This document shows, one piece after another, positions 25,166-33,165 of a stretch of DNA of 55,171 nt. A program made the translations under genes and the position numbers. The stretch lies in NCBI GenBank assembly GCA_002383375.1, contig DFYR01000068.1:1-55171 (forward strand). The letters are read 5' to 3'. Each line of letters begins with the position of its first letter. Within the stretch, counting starts at the first letter, position 1. The notes beneath the pieces are model-generated. The model ran no database searches. It was not told where the DNA came from and saw nothing but the letters and a program-made list of their open reading frames with translations. The stretch comes from Spirochaetaceae bacterium UBA4077 (GTDB lineage: Bacteria; Spirochaetota; Spirochaetia; Treponematales; Rectinemataceae).

Positions 25166-25377
25166 CGCCTTAATCAGAGGCGTCTGAAGCAAGGGTTTCG
25201 TCCGGCTCGCTACGGGACGGGCGAAACCCGTTTTTAAACAAGGATTTTTCATATATCACATGATGTATGAAAAACCTTCCGATGGAATGTGTACGTTTCA
25301 TCTATTTTCATGCTCTAGCATGAAAAATAGGTGAAACTACAAAACCAATTTTGAAAGTTCATGGACTTTTAAAATTG
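25165..25377 (+). repeat. Five consecutive stem-loops between TRAP binding-protein and permease genes
   Basis: Stem-loops: (1) 25165-25183, ACGCCT/AGGCGT. (2) 25193-25229, a 12-bp stem GGGTTTCGTCCG/CGGGCGAAACCC with one G-U pair, followed by TTTTT (25231-25235), a terminator. (3) 25240-25278, AAGG..TTTTTCATA with TATGAAAAA..CCTT and one bulge. (4) 25295-25337, arms GTTTCATCTATTTTCATGC and GCATGAAAAATAGGTGAAAC. (5) 25346-25377, a 13-bp stem CAATTTTGAAAGT/ACTTTTAAAATTG with one G-U. Together they fill almost the whole gap and probably give high binding-protein mRNA, partial termination and low permease expression. Confidence 0.75.
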
Positions 25378-25415
25378 TCTCAAGCTCTTTCGTTGTCTCA
25401 TTTAAAGGGGAATTT

Positions 25416-27329
25416 ATGCGTAATCTCAAAGCACCGCTTAAGTGGATAGTAGGAGCATGGTCGGCCTTGATCGCCCTATTCTATCTCTATACCGCGGTAT
25501 TCGGCATAATGCAACCGCGCATCCAGCGGGGCGTACACATGCTCTTTCTCCTTCCCATGGCATTCCTTCTCTTTCCTGCAACCAAGAAAAATTCGCCGGT
25601 GGATAAGCCAAGCGCACTGGATTGGATACTGGCGCTGGCATCGATTATCCCGGCTCTCTACATAATTTATTACAATGAACCGCTGAACATGAGAATGCAG
25701 ATGGTTTCCTCTGTGAGCACCCTTCAGGTGGTTCTAGGAGTTATCAATATACTCTTGATAATCGAAGCCATCCGGCGTGTGGTAGTACCCGCCATGGCCA
25801 TTCTCGTAGCGGTGTTTCTCCTTTATGTCTTCGTTGCGCCATACCTTCCAGGGATATTCTATTCACGGCCATTGCGCTTTTCCAGGCTTGTGGAGATGAA
25901 TTATCTGCTTACGGATACGGGCATTTACGGAGGGATAACGGGGGTCACCGCAACCTTTGTAGCCGTCTTCGTTATATTCGGCTCCTTCATGGAGACTACG
26001 AAGACCGGCGCTTTCTTTACCAATTTTGCCACCAAGGTAGCCGGCCATGGTCCCGGAGGTCCGGCCAAGATCGCCGTGGTTAGTTCCGGCCTTTTCGGCT
26101 CCATCTCCGGCGTCGCCTCGGCCAACGTTTACGCAACTGGAACCTTCACAATCCCCTTGATGAAAAAACTGGGCTATAAGCCTCAGTTCGCCGGCGCCGT
26201 TGAGGCAGCCGCTTCCACAGGGGGCTTGATCATGCCTCCCATCATGGGAGCAGGCGCCTTCGTGATGTCGGAAATCACCAACATTCCCTACGCCACCATC
26301 GCACTCGCGGCAGCCCTTGGTGCGATTCTCTATTATGTGAGCATCTACTGGCGCGTCCATTTTATGGCGCTTAAGGACAATCTCAGGGCTATGGATCCCA
26401 AGGACATGATTTCCTGGAAGCAGGTGCTTCTGGATTCCTACCTCCTTTTACCCTTAGTCGTCCTCATAGTATTTCTCGTAATTGGTTATTCGCCCTTTGG
26501 TGCTTGCACCTACGCGATCGGGACATCCTTCCTCCTGAGCTTCCTGCGTAAGGACACAAGACTCTCGCCTAAGAAGCTTTTTGAGATTTTCGAGAAGTCG
26601 GGTTACAACTGCATAATGCTCGGTGTCACCTGCGCAGGGGCAGGCATGGTGGTGAGCGTCGTCACCTATACCGGCTTGGCTTTAGGCATCGCGACAGCCA
26701 TACAGAGCTTCTCCGGCGGTTTCCTCCTGCCAGCCCTCATTCTGGTGATGATTACCTGCTTGATTCTCGGCATGGGACTGCCTTGCACTCCGGCGTATAT
26801 AATCGCTGTCACAATCGGCGGACCGGCCATGATGGCCCTGGGTATCCCTACGTTGCCGGCGCATCTTTTCGTCTTCTACTTTGCCATAATGGCAGAGGTG
26901 ACTCCTCCCGTCTGTATAGCTTCTTATTGCGGGGCCGCTATAGCGGGCACCAAGCCCCTAGCTACGGGAGTCGAATCATCGCTCATCGCTATCATGGGCT
27001 ATTTAATTCCCTTCATATTTGTCTACAACCCCGCCCTGATACTCCAGGGGACTCCGTTGGATATTATCGCCACCTTCCTTCTGGGAATCATCATATCGGG
27101 ACTCTGGGCGGCAACCTTCTCCGGCTACCTCTTCAGAAATCTCAACATGGTGATTCGCATCCTGCTTGGACTTATCACCGCGGCACTTGTGGTGCTGGTC
27201 TGCAACGTTAAGATCATGAGCCAGCTCCTGCCCCAAATCGCCATCATCATTATCGGAATTGCCGCTATCGCGCTCTTCCTTGTGGTGAATAAAAAGACGG
27301 TAAGGGCCTTAAAAGTTGCGACGGAATGA
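25416..27329 (+). CDS. TRAP transporter permease, fused DctQ-DctM (4TM/12TM) type
   Basis: 637 residues. The first 150 or so residues have four helices (small DctQ-like part); the remainder is the large DctM-like ion-coupled permease. Family motifs include FGSFMETTKTGAFFTNFATKVAG, GLFGSISGVASANVYATGTFTIPLMKKLGY, ASTGGLIMPPIMGAGAFVM and MGLPCTPAYIIAVTIGGPAM. Such fused permeases work with TAXI binding proteins and use a sodium or proton gradient instead of ATP. AAAGGGG precedes the ATG at 25416. The stop overlaps the start of the racemase gene (ATGA), so the permease and following enzymes are cotranslated from one message. Confidence 0.95.
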   Translation: MRNLKAPLKWIVGAWSALIALFYLYTAVFGIMQPRIQRGVHMLFLLPMAFLLFPATKKNSPVDKPSALDWILALASIIPALYIIYYNEPLNMRMQMVSSVSTLQVVLGVINILLIIEAIRRVVVPAMAILVAVFLLYVFVAPYLPGIFYSRPLRFSRLVEMNYLLTDTGIYGGITGVTATFVAVFVIFGSFMETTKTGAFFTNFATKVAGHGPGGPAKIAVVSSGLFGSISGVASANVYATGTFTIPLMKKLGYKPQFAGAVEAAASTGGLIMPPIMGAGAFVMSEITNIPYATIALAAALGAILYYVSIYWRVHFMALKDNLRAMDPKDMISWKQVLLDSYLLLPLVVLIVFLVIGYSPFGACTYAIGTSFLLSFLRKDTRLSPKKLFEIFEKSGYNCIMLGVTCAGAGMVVSVVTYTGLALGIATAIQSFSGGFLLPALILVMITCLILGMGLPCTPAYIIAVTIGGPAMMALGIPTLPAHLFVFYFAIMAEVTPPVCIASYCGAAIAGTKPLATGVESSLIAIMGYLIPFIFVYNPALILQGTPLDIIATFLLGIIISGLWAATFSGYLFRNLNMVIRILLGLITAALVVLVCNVKIMSQLLPQIAIIIIGIAAIALFLVVNKKTVRALKVATE

Positions 27330-28048
27330 TTGTAAAGGGCGGCTACGGCAATTACGGCCAGGACCTGGGCATCCTCATGCTGGATACCCGGTTTCCCCGT
27401 ATCCCCGGTGACATTGGCAATGCCACGAGTTTTCCTTTTCCTGTCCGCTACAAGCGGGTATTAGGGGCTTCACCCAAACGAGTTGTGGAGGAGGCCGATC
27501 CTGCACTGCTAGAGCCCTTTATCGCCGCGGCTCGGGAACTGGAAGCCGAAGGAGTAAAGGCAATTACCACTAGCTGCGGCTTTCTTGCCCTCTTCCAGAG
27601 GGAGTTAGCCGCTGCGGTGGATGTTCCTCTTTTCAGCTCCAGCCTCCTGCAGATTCCTCTGCTCTATGAGACCTTTGGAAGGCGGGGCAAGGTAGGGGTT
27701 CTGACAGCCAGGGCGGCCTCATTGACGGAGCGGCATTTTCGGAACTGCGGCGTCCAGGGCATTCCCCTGGCTGTGGCAGGGATGGATGAGAAGCCTGAAT
27801 TCACCAGAGTTTTTCTGGAAAAATCAGAACCAGGGATAATCCCTGTGCTGGATACCGCTAAGGCCCAGAAAGAGCTTTGCGCCGCGGCTTCCACGCTGGC
27901 GGAGCGGGAGCCTGAACTGCGATTTTTCGTGCTGGAGTGTACTAACATGCCACCTTTTAGGAAGGCTATACAGGAGTCCTGTGGAAAGCCTGTATTCGAC
28001 ATAATCAGCCTGGCCGGGTTCATCCATTCCGGCCTGCTGGCAAGCTGA
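27326..28048 (+). CDS. Aspartate/glutamate racemase-family protein
   Basis: 240 residues of the Asp/Glu racemase superfamily (pseudo-dimeric, cofactor-independent, two catalytic cysteines). The two Cys are C84 in AITTSCGFLALF and C205 in FVLECTNMPPF, both in the expected places at the ends of equivalent strands. The family also contains hydantoin racemase, maleate isomerase and arylmalonate decarboxylase, so the exact substrate is open. Between a TRAP permease and a DAO-family flavoprotein, an amino-acid racemase that feeds the D-form to the dehydrogenase is the simplest reading (inference). It overlaps the permease gene by four bases. Confidence 0.78.
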   Translation: MIVKGGYGNYGQDLGILMLDTRFPRIPGDIGNATSFPFPVRYKRVLGASPKRVVEEADPALLEPFIAAARELEAEGVKAITTSCGFLALFQRELAAAVDVPLFSSSLLQIPLLYETFGRRGKVGVLTARAASLTERHFRNCGVQGIPLAVAGMDEKPEFTRVFLEKSEPGIIPVLDTAKAQKELCAAASTLAEREPELRFFVLECTNMPPFRKAIQESCGKPVFDIISLAGFIHSGLLAS

Positions 28049-28056
28049 GGCGGTTT

Positions 28057-29265
28057 ATGACTGAGCATCGTTGTGATGTTGCGATACTTGGAGCGGGGGT
28101 CAACGGCTGCTCCATTGCCTACGAACTATCCAAGCGGGGCAAGAAGGTAATTCTGATTGATAAAGTTGTTTTAGGAGCCGGGGCTTCAGGCTCCTGCGAC
28201 GACATGATTCTTCTGCAGTCCAAGAAACCGGGCATACTCCTTGAAATGGCGTTTAAAAGCCTGGATCTTTTCGAAGGACTCAAGACCGAGCTTCTCTCGG
28301 ACATAGAGTTTGAAACCAGGGGCGGCACGATCCTCATAGAGGATGAGGAACACCTCTCTATCATGGAAGAATTCGTCGCCAGCCAGAACAGATACGGACT
28401 GGAAGTGGAGATAATCGACCGGAAACGTCTTGTGGAACTACAACCGCTGGTGGCCGAGGATATCATCGCCTCCACCTACAGCGCCAGGGATTCCCAGGTA
28501 AATCCCATGCTTCTCATGAAGGCTTTTTTGCTCGGCGCCAAGCAAAAAGGGCTCCGGTATATCTCCAGGACCACGCCAGTGGCTATAGAACAACTCGCCT
28601 CAGGCTGGAAGCTCCTCCTCGATACCGGCGATGTGGTGGAGGCTGAGGTTCTGGTCAACGCAGCAGGCGCCTGGGCGAATGATATCACCAAGCTTGTGGA
28701 TTTCCAGGTTCCCATAACTCCGCGCAAGGGCCAGGTAATTGTCACCGAAGCCATCCCTCCCCTGGGAGAGACCAATGTGTGGAGTGCCCAATACATCGTC
28801 TCCAAGCTCAAGCCCCAGGAGGCGGTAAAAACCTCAGCCGGCGAATCGGCACCAACCCAGACGCCTGCCGAGCGCTTTGGCCTGGGCTTTGCTTTTACCG
28901 GCACTCACAACGGAAATTATCTCATTGGCAGCACCAGGGAAAACCGGGGATTTGATAAGAGCACCGATCCAGAGGCCATAGCCCTGCTTTCGGCCCAGGT
29001 GGAACGATTCTTCCCTGTTATGTCCAAGATAAACTTTATACGGACCTTTGCAGGCCTTCGGCCTTCGACCCCCGACGGTATGCCCTTCCTGGGAGAAATC
29101 CCAGGTGCTCCAGGCTTCTTCATCGCCGCTGGCCATGAGGGGGACGGTATCGCCCTCTCTCCCATAACCGGGCTTGTAATGGCAGATCTTGTAACGGGAA
29201 AGAAACCTATTTTCCCCATGGAAGCATTCGAACCAGGCCGCTTTGGCGGAAAGGCGGGATTGTAA
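28057..29265 (+). CDS. DAO-family FAD-dependent amino-acid oxidoreductase (beta-like subunit)
   Basis: 402 residues. The FAD dinucleotide-binding motif VAILGAGVNGCSIAYELSKR (G-x-G-x-x-G) is at residues about 8-27 and the C-terminal FAD motif GFFIAAGHEGDGIALSPITG near residues 350-370, with TFAGLRPSTPDGMPFLG before it. This matches the D-amino-acid oxidase/glycine oxidase fold and, with the other subunits encoded nearby, the catalytic subunit of multi-subunit dehydrogenases such as HcnC, octopine/nopaline oxidase B and D-hydroxyproline dehydrogenase. Electrons would pass via the FAD/Fe-S partners, not to O2. GAGGCGG precedes the ATG. Confidence 0.85.
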   Translation: MTEHRCDVAILGAGVNGCSIAYELSKRGKKVILIDKVVLGAGASGSCDDMILLQSKKPGILLEMAFKSLDLFEGLKTELLSDIEFETRGGTILIEDEEHLSIMEEFVASQNRYGLEVEIIDRKRLVELQPLVAEDIIASTYSARDSQVNPMLLMKAFLLGAKQKGLRYISRTTPVAIEQLASGWKLLLDTGDVVEAEVLVNAAGAWANDITKLVDFQVPITPRKGQVIVTEAIPPLGETNVWSAQYIVSKLKPQEAVKTSAGESAPTQTPAERFGLGFAFTGTHNGNYLIGSTRENRGFDKSTDPEAIALLSAQVERFFPVMSKINFIRTFAGLRPSTPDGMPFLGEIPGAPGFFIAAGHEGDGIALSPITGLVMADLVTGKKPIFPMEAFEPGRFGGKAGL

Positions 29266-29268
29266 GGT

Positions 29269-29994
29269 ATGAAGATAGACCTTGATGAGCGCGACTTGAT
29301 GCTCCTCGAATGCATCAGATCGGCGGGAGAGCCCCTGGGCTCCTGGAGCCTCGTCGAGGAGATGGAAAAACAGGGCTATAAGGTGAGCTCGGCCTCGATT
29401 GGCAGGATTCTCTACAGGCTGGAATCCCTCGGCCTGGTGGAAAGTCAAGCCAACAAGGGCAGGGTCCTCACAAAAGACGGCCTCAAGGCGATCACAAAAG
29501 CAAGGGTGAGCAGGTCGATAAGCCGGCACAGCAAGGAACTGGAAAAGCTGATCGACTCGAGCATTCTAGACGAATACATCATGGTTCTCCAGGCCAGGAG
29601 GGCGATAGAGCGGGAGACTGCCAGGCTGGCGGCGGAAAATATAAGCGAAAGCAGGCTCAGACTGCTTGAACAAATAATTGAGGATCAGGAAGATAAGGCT
29701 TCGCGGGGCGAAAGCATTGCCGATGTCGACATCGCCTTCCATAGGAACATAGCCGAGGCTTCCAAGAATTCGGTCCTTTCCGCAGTCTATGGAATTCTTG
29801 CCATGCTTGGGCAGCAGACCGAACTTTTCGAGTATATGCGAAAGAGCGTGGGCGCTACCTATAGGACTGCTCATCGGTCTATTCTGGACGCCCTTAAAAA
29901 GCATGATCCGGACGAGGCAGAGCGTTGCATGCTCGCCCATGTGGACGGGCTCATGGAAAACGTCAGGAAGTACTGGGAACATTACAGGGAGTAG
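29269..29994 (+). CDS. FCD-domain transcriptional regulator with RNase R/NrpR-type winged helix
   Basis: 241 residues. The N-terminal winged helix LLECIRSAGEPLGSWSLVEE...SSASIGRILYRLESLGLV is unlike the GntR fold that normally precedes FCD domains and resembles HTH_12 (RNase R/NrpR winged helix). From about residue 100 there is a helical FCD ligand-binding domain with the metal-site pattern DVDIAFHRNIAE (Asp, His), RTAHRSILDAL and MLAHVDGLMENV (His, His). FCD domains bind small organic acids. Lying inside the operon, it probably senses the transported substrate or a product. Its likely site is the dyad at 24102-24117. Confidence 0.75.
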   Translation: MKIDLDERDLMLLECIRSAGEPLGSWSLVEEMEKQGYKVSSASIGRILYRLESLGLVESQANKGRVLTKDGLKAITKARVSRSISRHSKELEKLIDSSILDEYIMVLQARRAIERETARLAAENISESRLRLLEQIIEDQEDKASRGESIADVDIAFHRNIAEASKNSVLSAVYGILAMLGQQTELFEYMRKSVGATYRTAHRSILDALKKHDPDEAERCMLAHVDGLMENVRKYWEHYRE

Positions 29995-29997
29995 GAG

Positions 29998-30276
29998 ATG
30001 GACAAGGACAGGGCTGTGGGAGACGAAAAATATATCTGCCGCTGCGAAGAAGTCACCGAAGCTGAGATCAGGGAAGCTATCAAAGCCGGTGCCCGCAGCG
30101 TGGTGGAGATTAAACGCTGGACAAGGGCGGGCATGGGTATCTGCCAGGGCAGATCCTGTCGCCGCTTGGTGGAACGGATCCTGGCCGACGAGCTTAAACT
30201 CAAACCAGAGGAGATAGAACTCTCTTCATTTAGGCAGCCGGTGCGGCCTGTTTCGATCAAGGCGATGGACGAATAG
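29998..30276 (+). CDS. Stand-alone BFD-like [2Fe-2S]-binding protein
   Basis: 92 residues. Four cysteines, C14 and C16 (YICRCEEVTEAEI) and C49 and C54 (GMGICQGRSCRRL), form the C-x-C...C-x4-C pattern of the bacterioferritin-associated-ferredoxin-like (Fer2_BFD) domain. In HcnB, OoxA and many D-amino-acid dehydrogenase alpha subunits this domain is fused to the C-terminus of the FAD protein. Here the FAD protein at 31565-32665 lacks it, so this small protein probably replaces the fused domain. A GGGAGTAGGAG site precedes the ATG; the gap to the regulator gene is three bases. Confidence 0.85.
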   Translation: MDKDRAVGDEKYICRCEEVTEAEIREAIKAGARSVVEIKRWTRAGMGICQGRSCRRLVERILADELKLKPEEIELSSFRQPVRPVSIKAMDE

Positions 30277-30343
30277 GGGCTTCTACCCGGCTATTCCGGA
30301 CCGATAGCCATGACAATACTGAAGCATAGAAGAGGAGGATAGC

Positions 30344-31222
30344 ATGGAATTTGGAAGATTAATGGTTGCGATTGTCACTCCGTTCAAGGATTCGCTGGAA
30401 CTGGATATCGAGGCTACGGTAGCGCTGGCGAAGCGATTAGCCGGCGAAGGGGTGGAAAGCTTTGTGGTGAGCGGCACCACCGGAGAATCTCCGACTCTAT
30501 CCCGGACGGAAAAAGTTGATCTCTTAAAGGCTATTAAAAAGGCGACGGGGCTTCCCGTGATTGCCAACGCTGGTACCAACGACACCAGGGTTTCTATTCA
30601 GAACGCCAAGGACGCCGAAGAAGCGGGCGCCGATGGTCTTTTACTGGTAGCTCCCTACTACAATAAGCCCGATCAGGGCATGCTCTACGACCATTTTGCC
30701 ATGATCGCCTCCTCAGTGAAGATTCCTTCCATGCTCTACAACGTCCCGGGCAGGACGGCTATCAGCATAAGGCCTGAGACGATAGTAAGGCTTTCTAAAG
30801 ATGTGCGGCAGATCACCATGCTCAAGGATGCAGCGGGTAATCTGGATGACACGACGGTGGTCATCCGCGATGCCGCGCCGGGCTTTAGGGTGTATACCGG
30901 AGAAGATGCCCTGACCCTGCCCACTTTAGCTATTGGCGGCTACGGCGTCGTATCCGTGGCGGGTCACGTGGTGGCTCCCTTCATGAAGAAGATGATCGAG
31001 GCCTATCTGGCCGGTAGATATGCCGAAGCGGCGACGCTGCACGTAAAACTCCAGGCGATCAACAGGGCTCTTTTCCTCCAGCCCAACCCTGTCCCGGTAA
31101 AGCGAGCCCTCCAGCTCTGTGGATTCGAGGCAGGCCCCTTGCGGCCGCCTCTAAAGCCCGCATCGCCTGAGGTGACCGAGGCGCTTAGAAAGGCGCTCAA
31201 GGATCTGGGGCTGGGAAAATGA
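30344..31222 (+). CDS. dapA: 4-hydroxy-tetrahydrodipicolinate synthase (DapA)
   Basis: 292 residues, with every DapA active-site residue in register with E. coli: T45/T46 in SGTTGESPTLS, Y106 in APYYNKPDQG, Y132 and R137 in MLYNVPGRTA, and Schiff-base K161 in TMLKDAAGNLDD. R137 binds the carboxylate of aspartate semialdehyde, and NPVPVKRALQLCG is the typical C-terminal segment. The normal reaction is pyruvate + L-aspartate-4-semialdehyde to HTPA, the first step to DAP/lysine. asd and an aspartokinase gene lie downstream, supporting this. The odd point is its position between subunits of a flavin dehydrogenase, where hydroxyproline operons carry a DapA-family deaminase; the residues favour true DapA. 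Confidence 0.85.
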   Translation: MEFGRLMVAIVTPFKDSLELDIEATVALAKRLAGEGVESFVVSGTTGESPTLSRTEKVDLLKAIKKATGLPVIANAGTNDTRVSIQNAKDAEEAGADGLLLVAPYYNKPDQGMLYDHFAMIASSVKIPSMLYNVPGRTAISIRPETIVRLSKDVRQITMLKDAAGNLDDTTVVIRDAAPGFRVYTGEDALTLPTLAIGGYGVVSVAGHVVAPFMKKMIEAYLAGRYAEAATLHVKLQAINRALFLQPNPVPVKRALQLCGFEAGPLRPPLKPASPEVTEALRKALKDLGLGK

Positions 31223-31575
31223 ACGCAGAAAAATCCCCCGACTCGAGGATTGTCAAGCACGCTGTCCTCGGGGATATGCCAGCCCAAAAAGAAGTGACAA
31301 TCTACTTCGAAGGCAAACCTCTGAAGGCGCTGGAGGGCGAACCGATTATGGCAACCCTGGTGGCCGCAGGGGTTACCGTGTTCCGTTATACCAAAAAGGG
31401 CTCGCCCCGTAGGATGTTCTGCGGCATCGGGCGCTGCACCGACTGCGTCATGACCGTGGACGGAGTGCCGGGGGTGAGAACCTGCGTCACCGAAGTACGG
31501 GAAGGAATGAGGGTGGAACGCCAACAGGGAGTGGGAAGCTGGAAAGTCCAGGCGGAGGCCAGCCATGCGCAATGA
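31219..31575 (+). CDS. [2Fe-2S] ferredoxin-like subunit (HcnA/OoxC/gamma type)
   Basis: 118 residues. C68, C73 and C76 (FCGIGRCTDCVMTVDG) with C89 (VRTCVTEV) give the plant-type C-x4-C-x2-C-x12-C pattern of the small [2Fe-2S] subunit of cyanide synthase (HcnA), octopine oxidase and D-hydroxyproline dehydrogenase. It would shuttle electrons between the two flavin subunits. The ATG overlaps the dapA stop (ATGA), and its own stop lies inside the next gene, so translation is tightly coupled. Confidence 0.88.
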   Translation: MNAEKSPDSRIVKHAVLGDMPAQKEVTIYFEGKPLKALEGEPIMATLVAAGVTVFRYTKKGSPRRMFCGIGRCTDCVMTVDGVPGVRTCVTEVREGMRVERQQGVGSWKVQAEASHAQ

Positions 31576-32665
31576 TGGAAAACCCGCCGTCGTGATAGGT
31601 GCCGGCCCTGCCGGGCTCTGCGCTGCCATAGAACTCAAGAAAGCCGGCGCCCCTGTGGTGCTCATGGACGAAAACGCAAAGCCGGGCGGCCAGCTGTTCA
31701 AGCAGATACATAAATTTTTCGGTTCCCAGGAGCATAAGGCGGGAATCAGGGGTTTCGATATCGGAAAGGAGCTCCTAGCCGAATCGCTGCGCCTGGGCAT
31801 CGATGTCAGGCTCAAGACGGAAGTGGTGGGCATAGAGGCGGGACTCAAGGTCTGGGCTGTGGAGGATAGATCCAAATCTTACACCTTTGATGCGGGGACC
31901 CTCATCCTGGCCACAGGAGCCACCGAGAACGCCTTGAGCTTTCCCGGATGGACTCTTCCCGGAATCATGACCGCCGGCTGCGCCCAGACCCTGATCAACG
32001 TGCACAGGGTCCTGCCCGGCCAGCGGGTCCTCATGGTGGGATCGGGCAACGTGGGCGTCATCGTGGCCTATCAGCTCATGCAGGCCGGGGCTCAGGTGGC
32101 CGCCGTCATAGAGGCCCTTCCCAGGCTGGGCGGCTATGGCGTGCATACCGCCAAGGTGCGCAGGGCAGGGGTGCCCTTTTACTGTTCCACTACCATAATC
32201 CGTGCCGAGGGTAGGGAAAGCGTCGAACGGGCAGTGATAGCCTCTATCGATGCAAAATTCCAGCCTATTCCGGGCACAGAGCAGACCCTGGATGTGGATA
32301 CGATCTGTCTTGCCGTGGGGCTTACTCCCTCAATCGAACTGGCCTGCATCGCGGGATGTAAGCAGATATACATTCCGGAATTGGGCGGCACCATGCCCGC
32401 CCATGATGAATTCATGCGATCGAGCCTCGAGTCGGTTTACGTGGTAGGCGATATCGCAGGGGTCGAAGAAGCCAGCACTGCCATGGAAGAGGGCAGGCTC
32501 GCGGGCATTCATGCAGCCTGGGCAATGGGATATATGGACGAGACGACGATGAAGACCAAGACCGAAGAGACAAAGACAAGACTAAAGGCGCTCCGGCAGG
32601 GAGTTTTTGGCCAGAAGCGCTTTGAGGCCAAAAAAAGGATCGTAGAAGGGAGGAAGGAAGCATGA
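31565..32665 (+). CDS. FAD/NAD-linked oxidoreductase subunit (HcnB/alpha type)
   Basis: 366 residues of the two-dinucleotide-binding (pyridine nucleotide-disulphide) family. The FAD motif VVIGAGPAGLCAAIELKKAG is at about residues 9-28 and the second dinucleotide motif VLMVGSGNVGVIVAYQLMQAG near residues 155-175; YVVGDIAGVEEAS is the C-terminal FAD contact. GGQLFKQIHKFFGS is characteristic of the HcnB/OoxA alpha subunit. It ends in a Lys/Arg-rich tail instead of the usual fused BFD [2Fe-2S] domain, which is encoded separately at 29998. It overlaps the genes before and after it. Confidence 0.88.
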   Translation: MRNDGKPAVVIGAGPAGLCAAIELKKAGAPVVLMDENAKPGGQLFKQIHKFFGSQEHKAGIRGFDIGKELLAESLRLGIDVRLKTEVVGIEAGLKVWAVEDRSKSYTFDAGTLILATGATENALSFPGWTLPGIMTAGCAQTLINVHRVLPGQRVLMVGSGNVGVIVAYQLMQAGAQVAAVIEALPRLGGYGVHTAKVRRAGVPFYCSTTIIRAEGRESVERAVIASIDAKFQPIPGTEQTLDVDTICLAVGLTPSIELACIAGCKQIYIPELGGTMPAHDEFMRSSLESVYVVGDIAGVEEASTAMEEGRLAGIHAAWAMGYMDETTMKTKTEETKTRLKALRQGVFGQKRFEAKKRIVEGRKEA

Positions 32666-33165
32666 GCGCACAGCAATCGCTCAAAACCAGCGGAGCCCCC
32701 TCCCTCGAAGAACTGAAGGCGGTGGGGCAACTGGCCTCTGAAAAGGATATGGAAGGCCGCGGCTGCCTTTGCATCGAGTGCATCGAGGAAATCCCCTGCA
32801 ATCCCTGCCAGACAGCTTGCCCCCAGGGAGCCATAACCGTCGGCTTTCCCATCACCAATCTGCCGGTAATAGACAGAGCCAAGTGCACGGTCTGCGGACT
32901 CTGCATTCCCGCCTGTCCCGGCCTTGCCATCACCATCAAAAGCGTCAAGGACGATACGGCCCGCGTACGCTTTCCCTGGGAGTATTTACCCTTTCCCGCG
33001 ATCGGCGATACGGTGCGTATGGTAGACAGGCAGGGTCGGGAACTCTGTGATGGCACTATCAGTTCGATTACTAATCCGGTCCGTAATAATAGAACGGCGG
33101 TGATCACCGCCGAATTCCCCAGAAAATTCGTGCAGGATGCCATTAGCATCGCAAGGAGAAGCTAG
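32662..33165 (+). CDS. [4Fe-4S] ferredoxin-type subunit of the dehydrogenase complex
   Basis: 167 residues with ten cysteines in the ferredoxin region: C35, C37, C40, C46, C49, C53 (CLCIECIEEIPCNPCQTACP) and C75, C78, C81, C85 (CTVCGLCIPACP). The second group is a regular [4Fe-4S] binding motif C-x2-C-x2-C-x3-CP; the first offers the ligands for another cluster. The last 70 residues form a beta-rich domain of unknown role (GDTVRMVDRQGRELCDGTI). Aerobic HcnABC-type enzymes lack such a subunit; its presence suggests electron transfer to low-potential carriers in an anaerobe (inference). Confidence 0.85.
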   Translation: MSAQQSLKTSGAPSLEELKAVGQLASEKDMEGRGCLCIECIEEIPCNPCQTACPQGAITVGFPITNLPVIDRAKCTVCGLCIPACPGLAITIKSVKDDTARVRFPWEYLPFPAIGDTVRMVDRQGRELCDGTISSITNPVRNNRTAVITAEFPRKFVQDAISIARRS

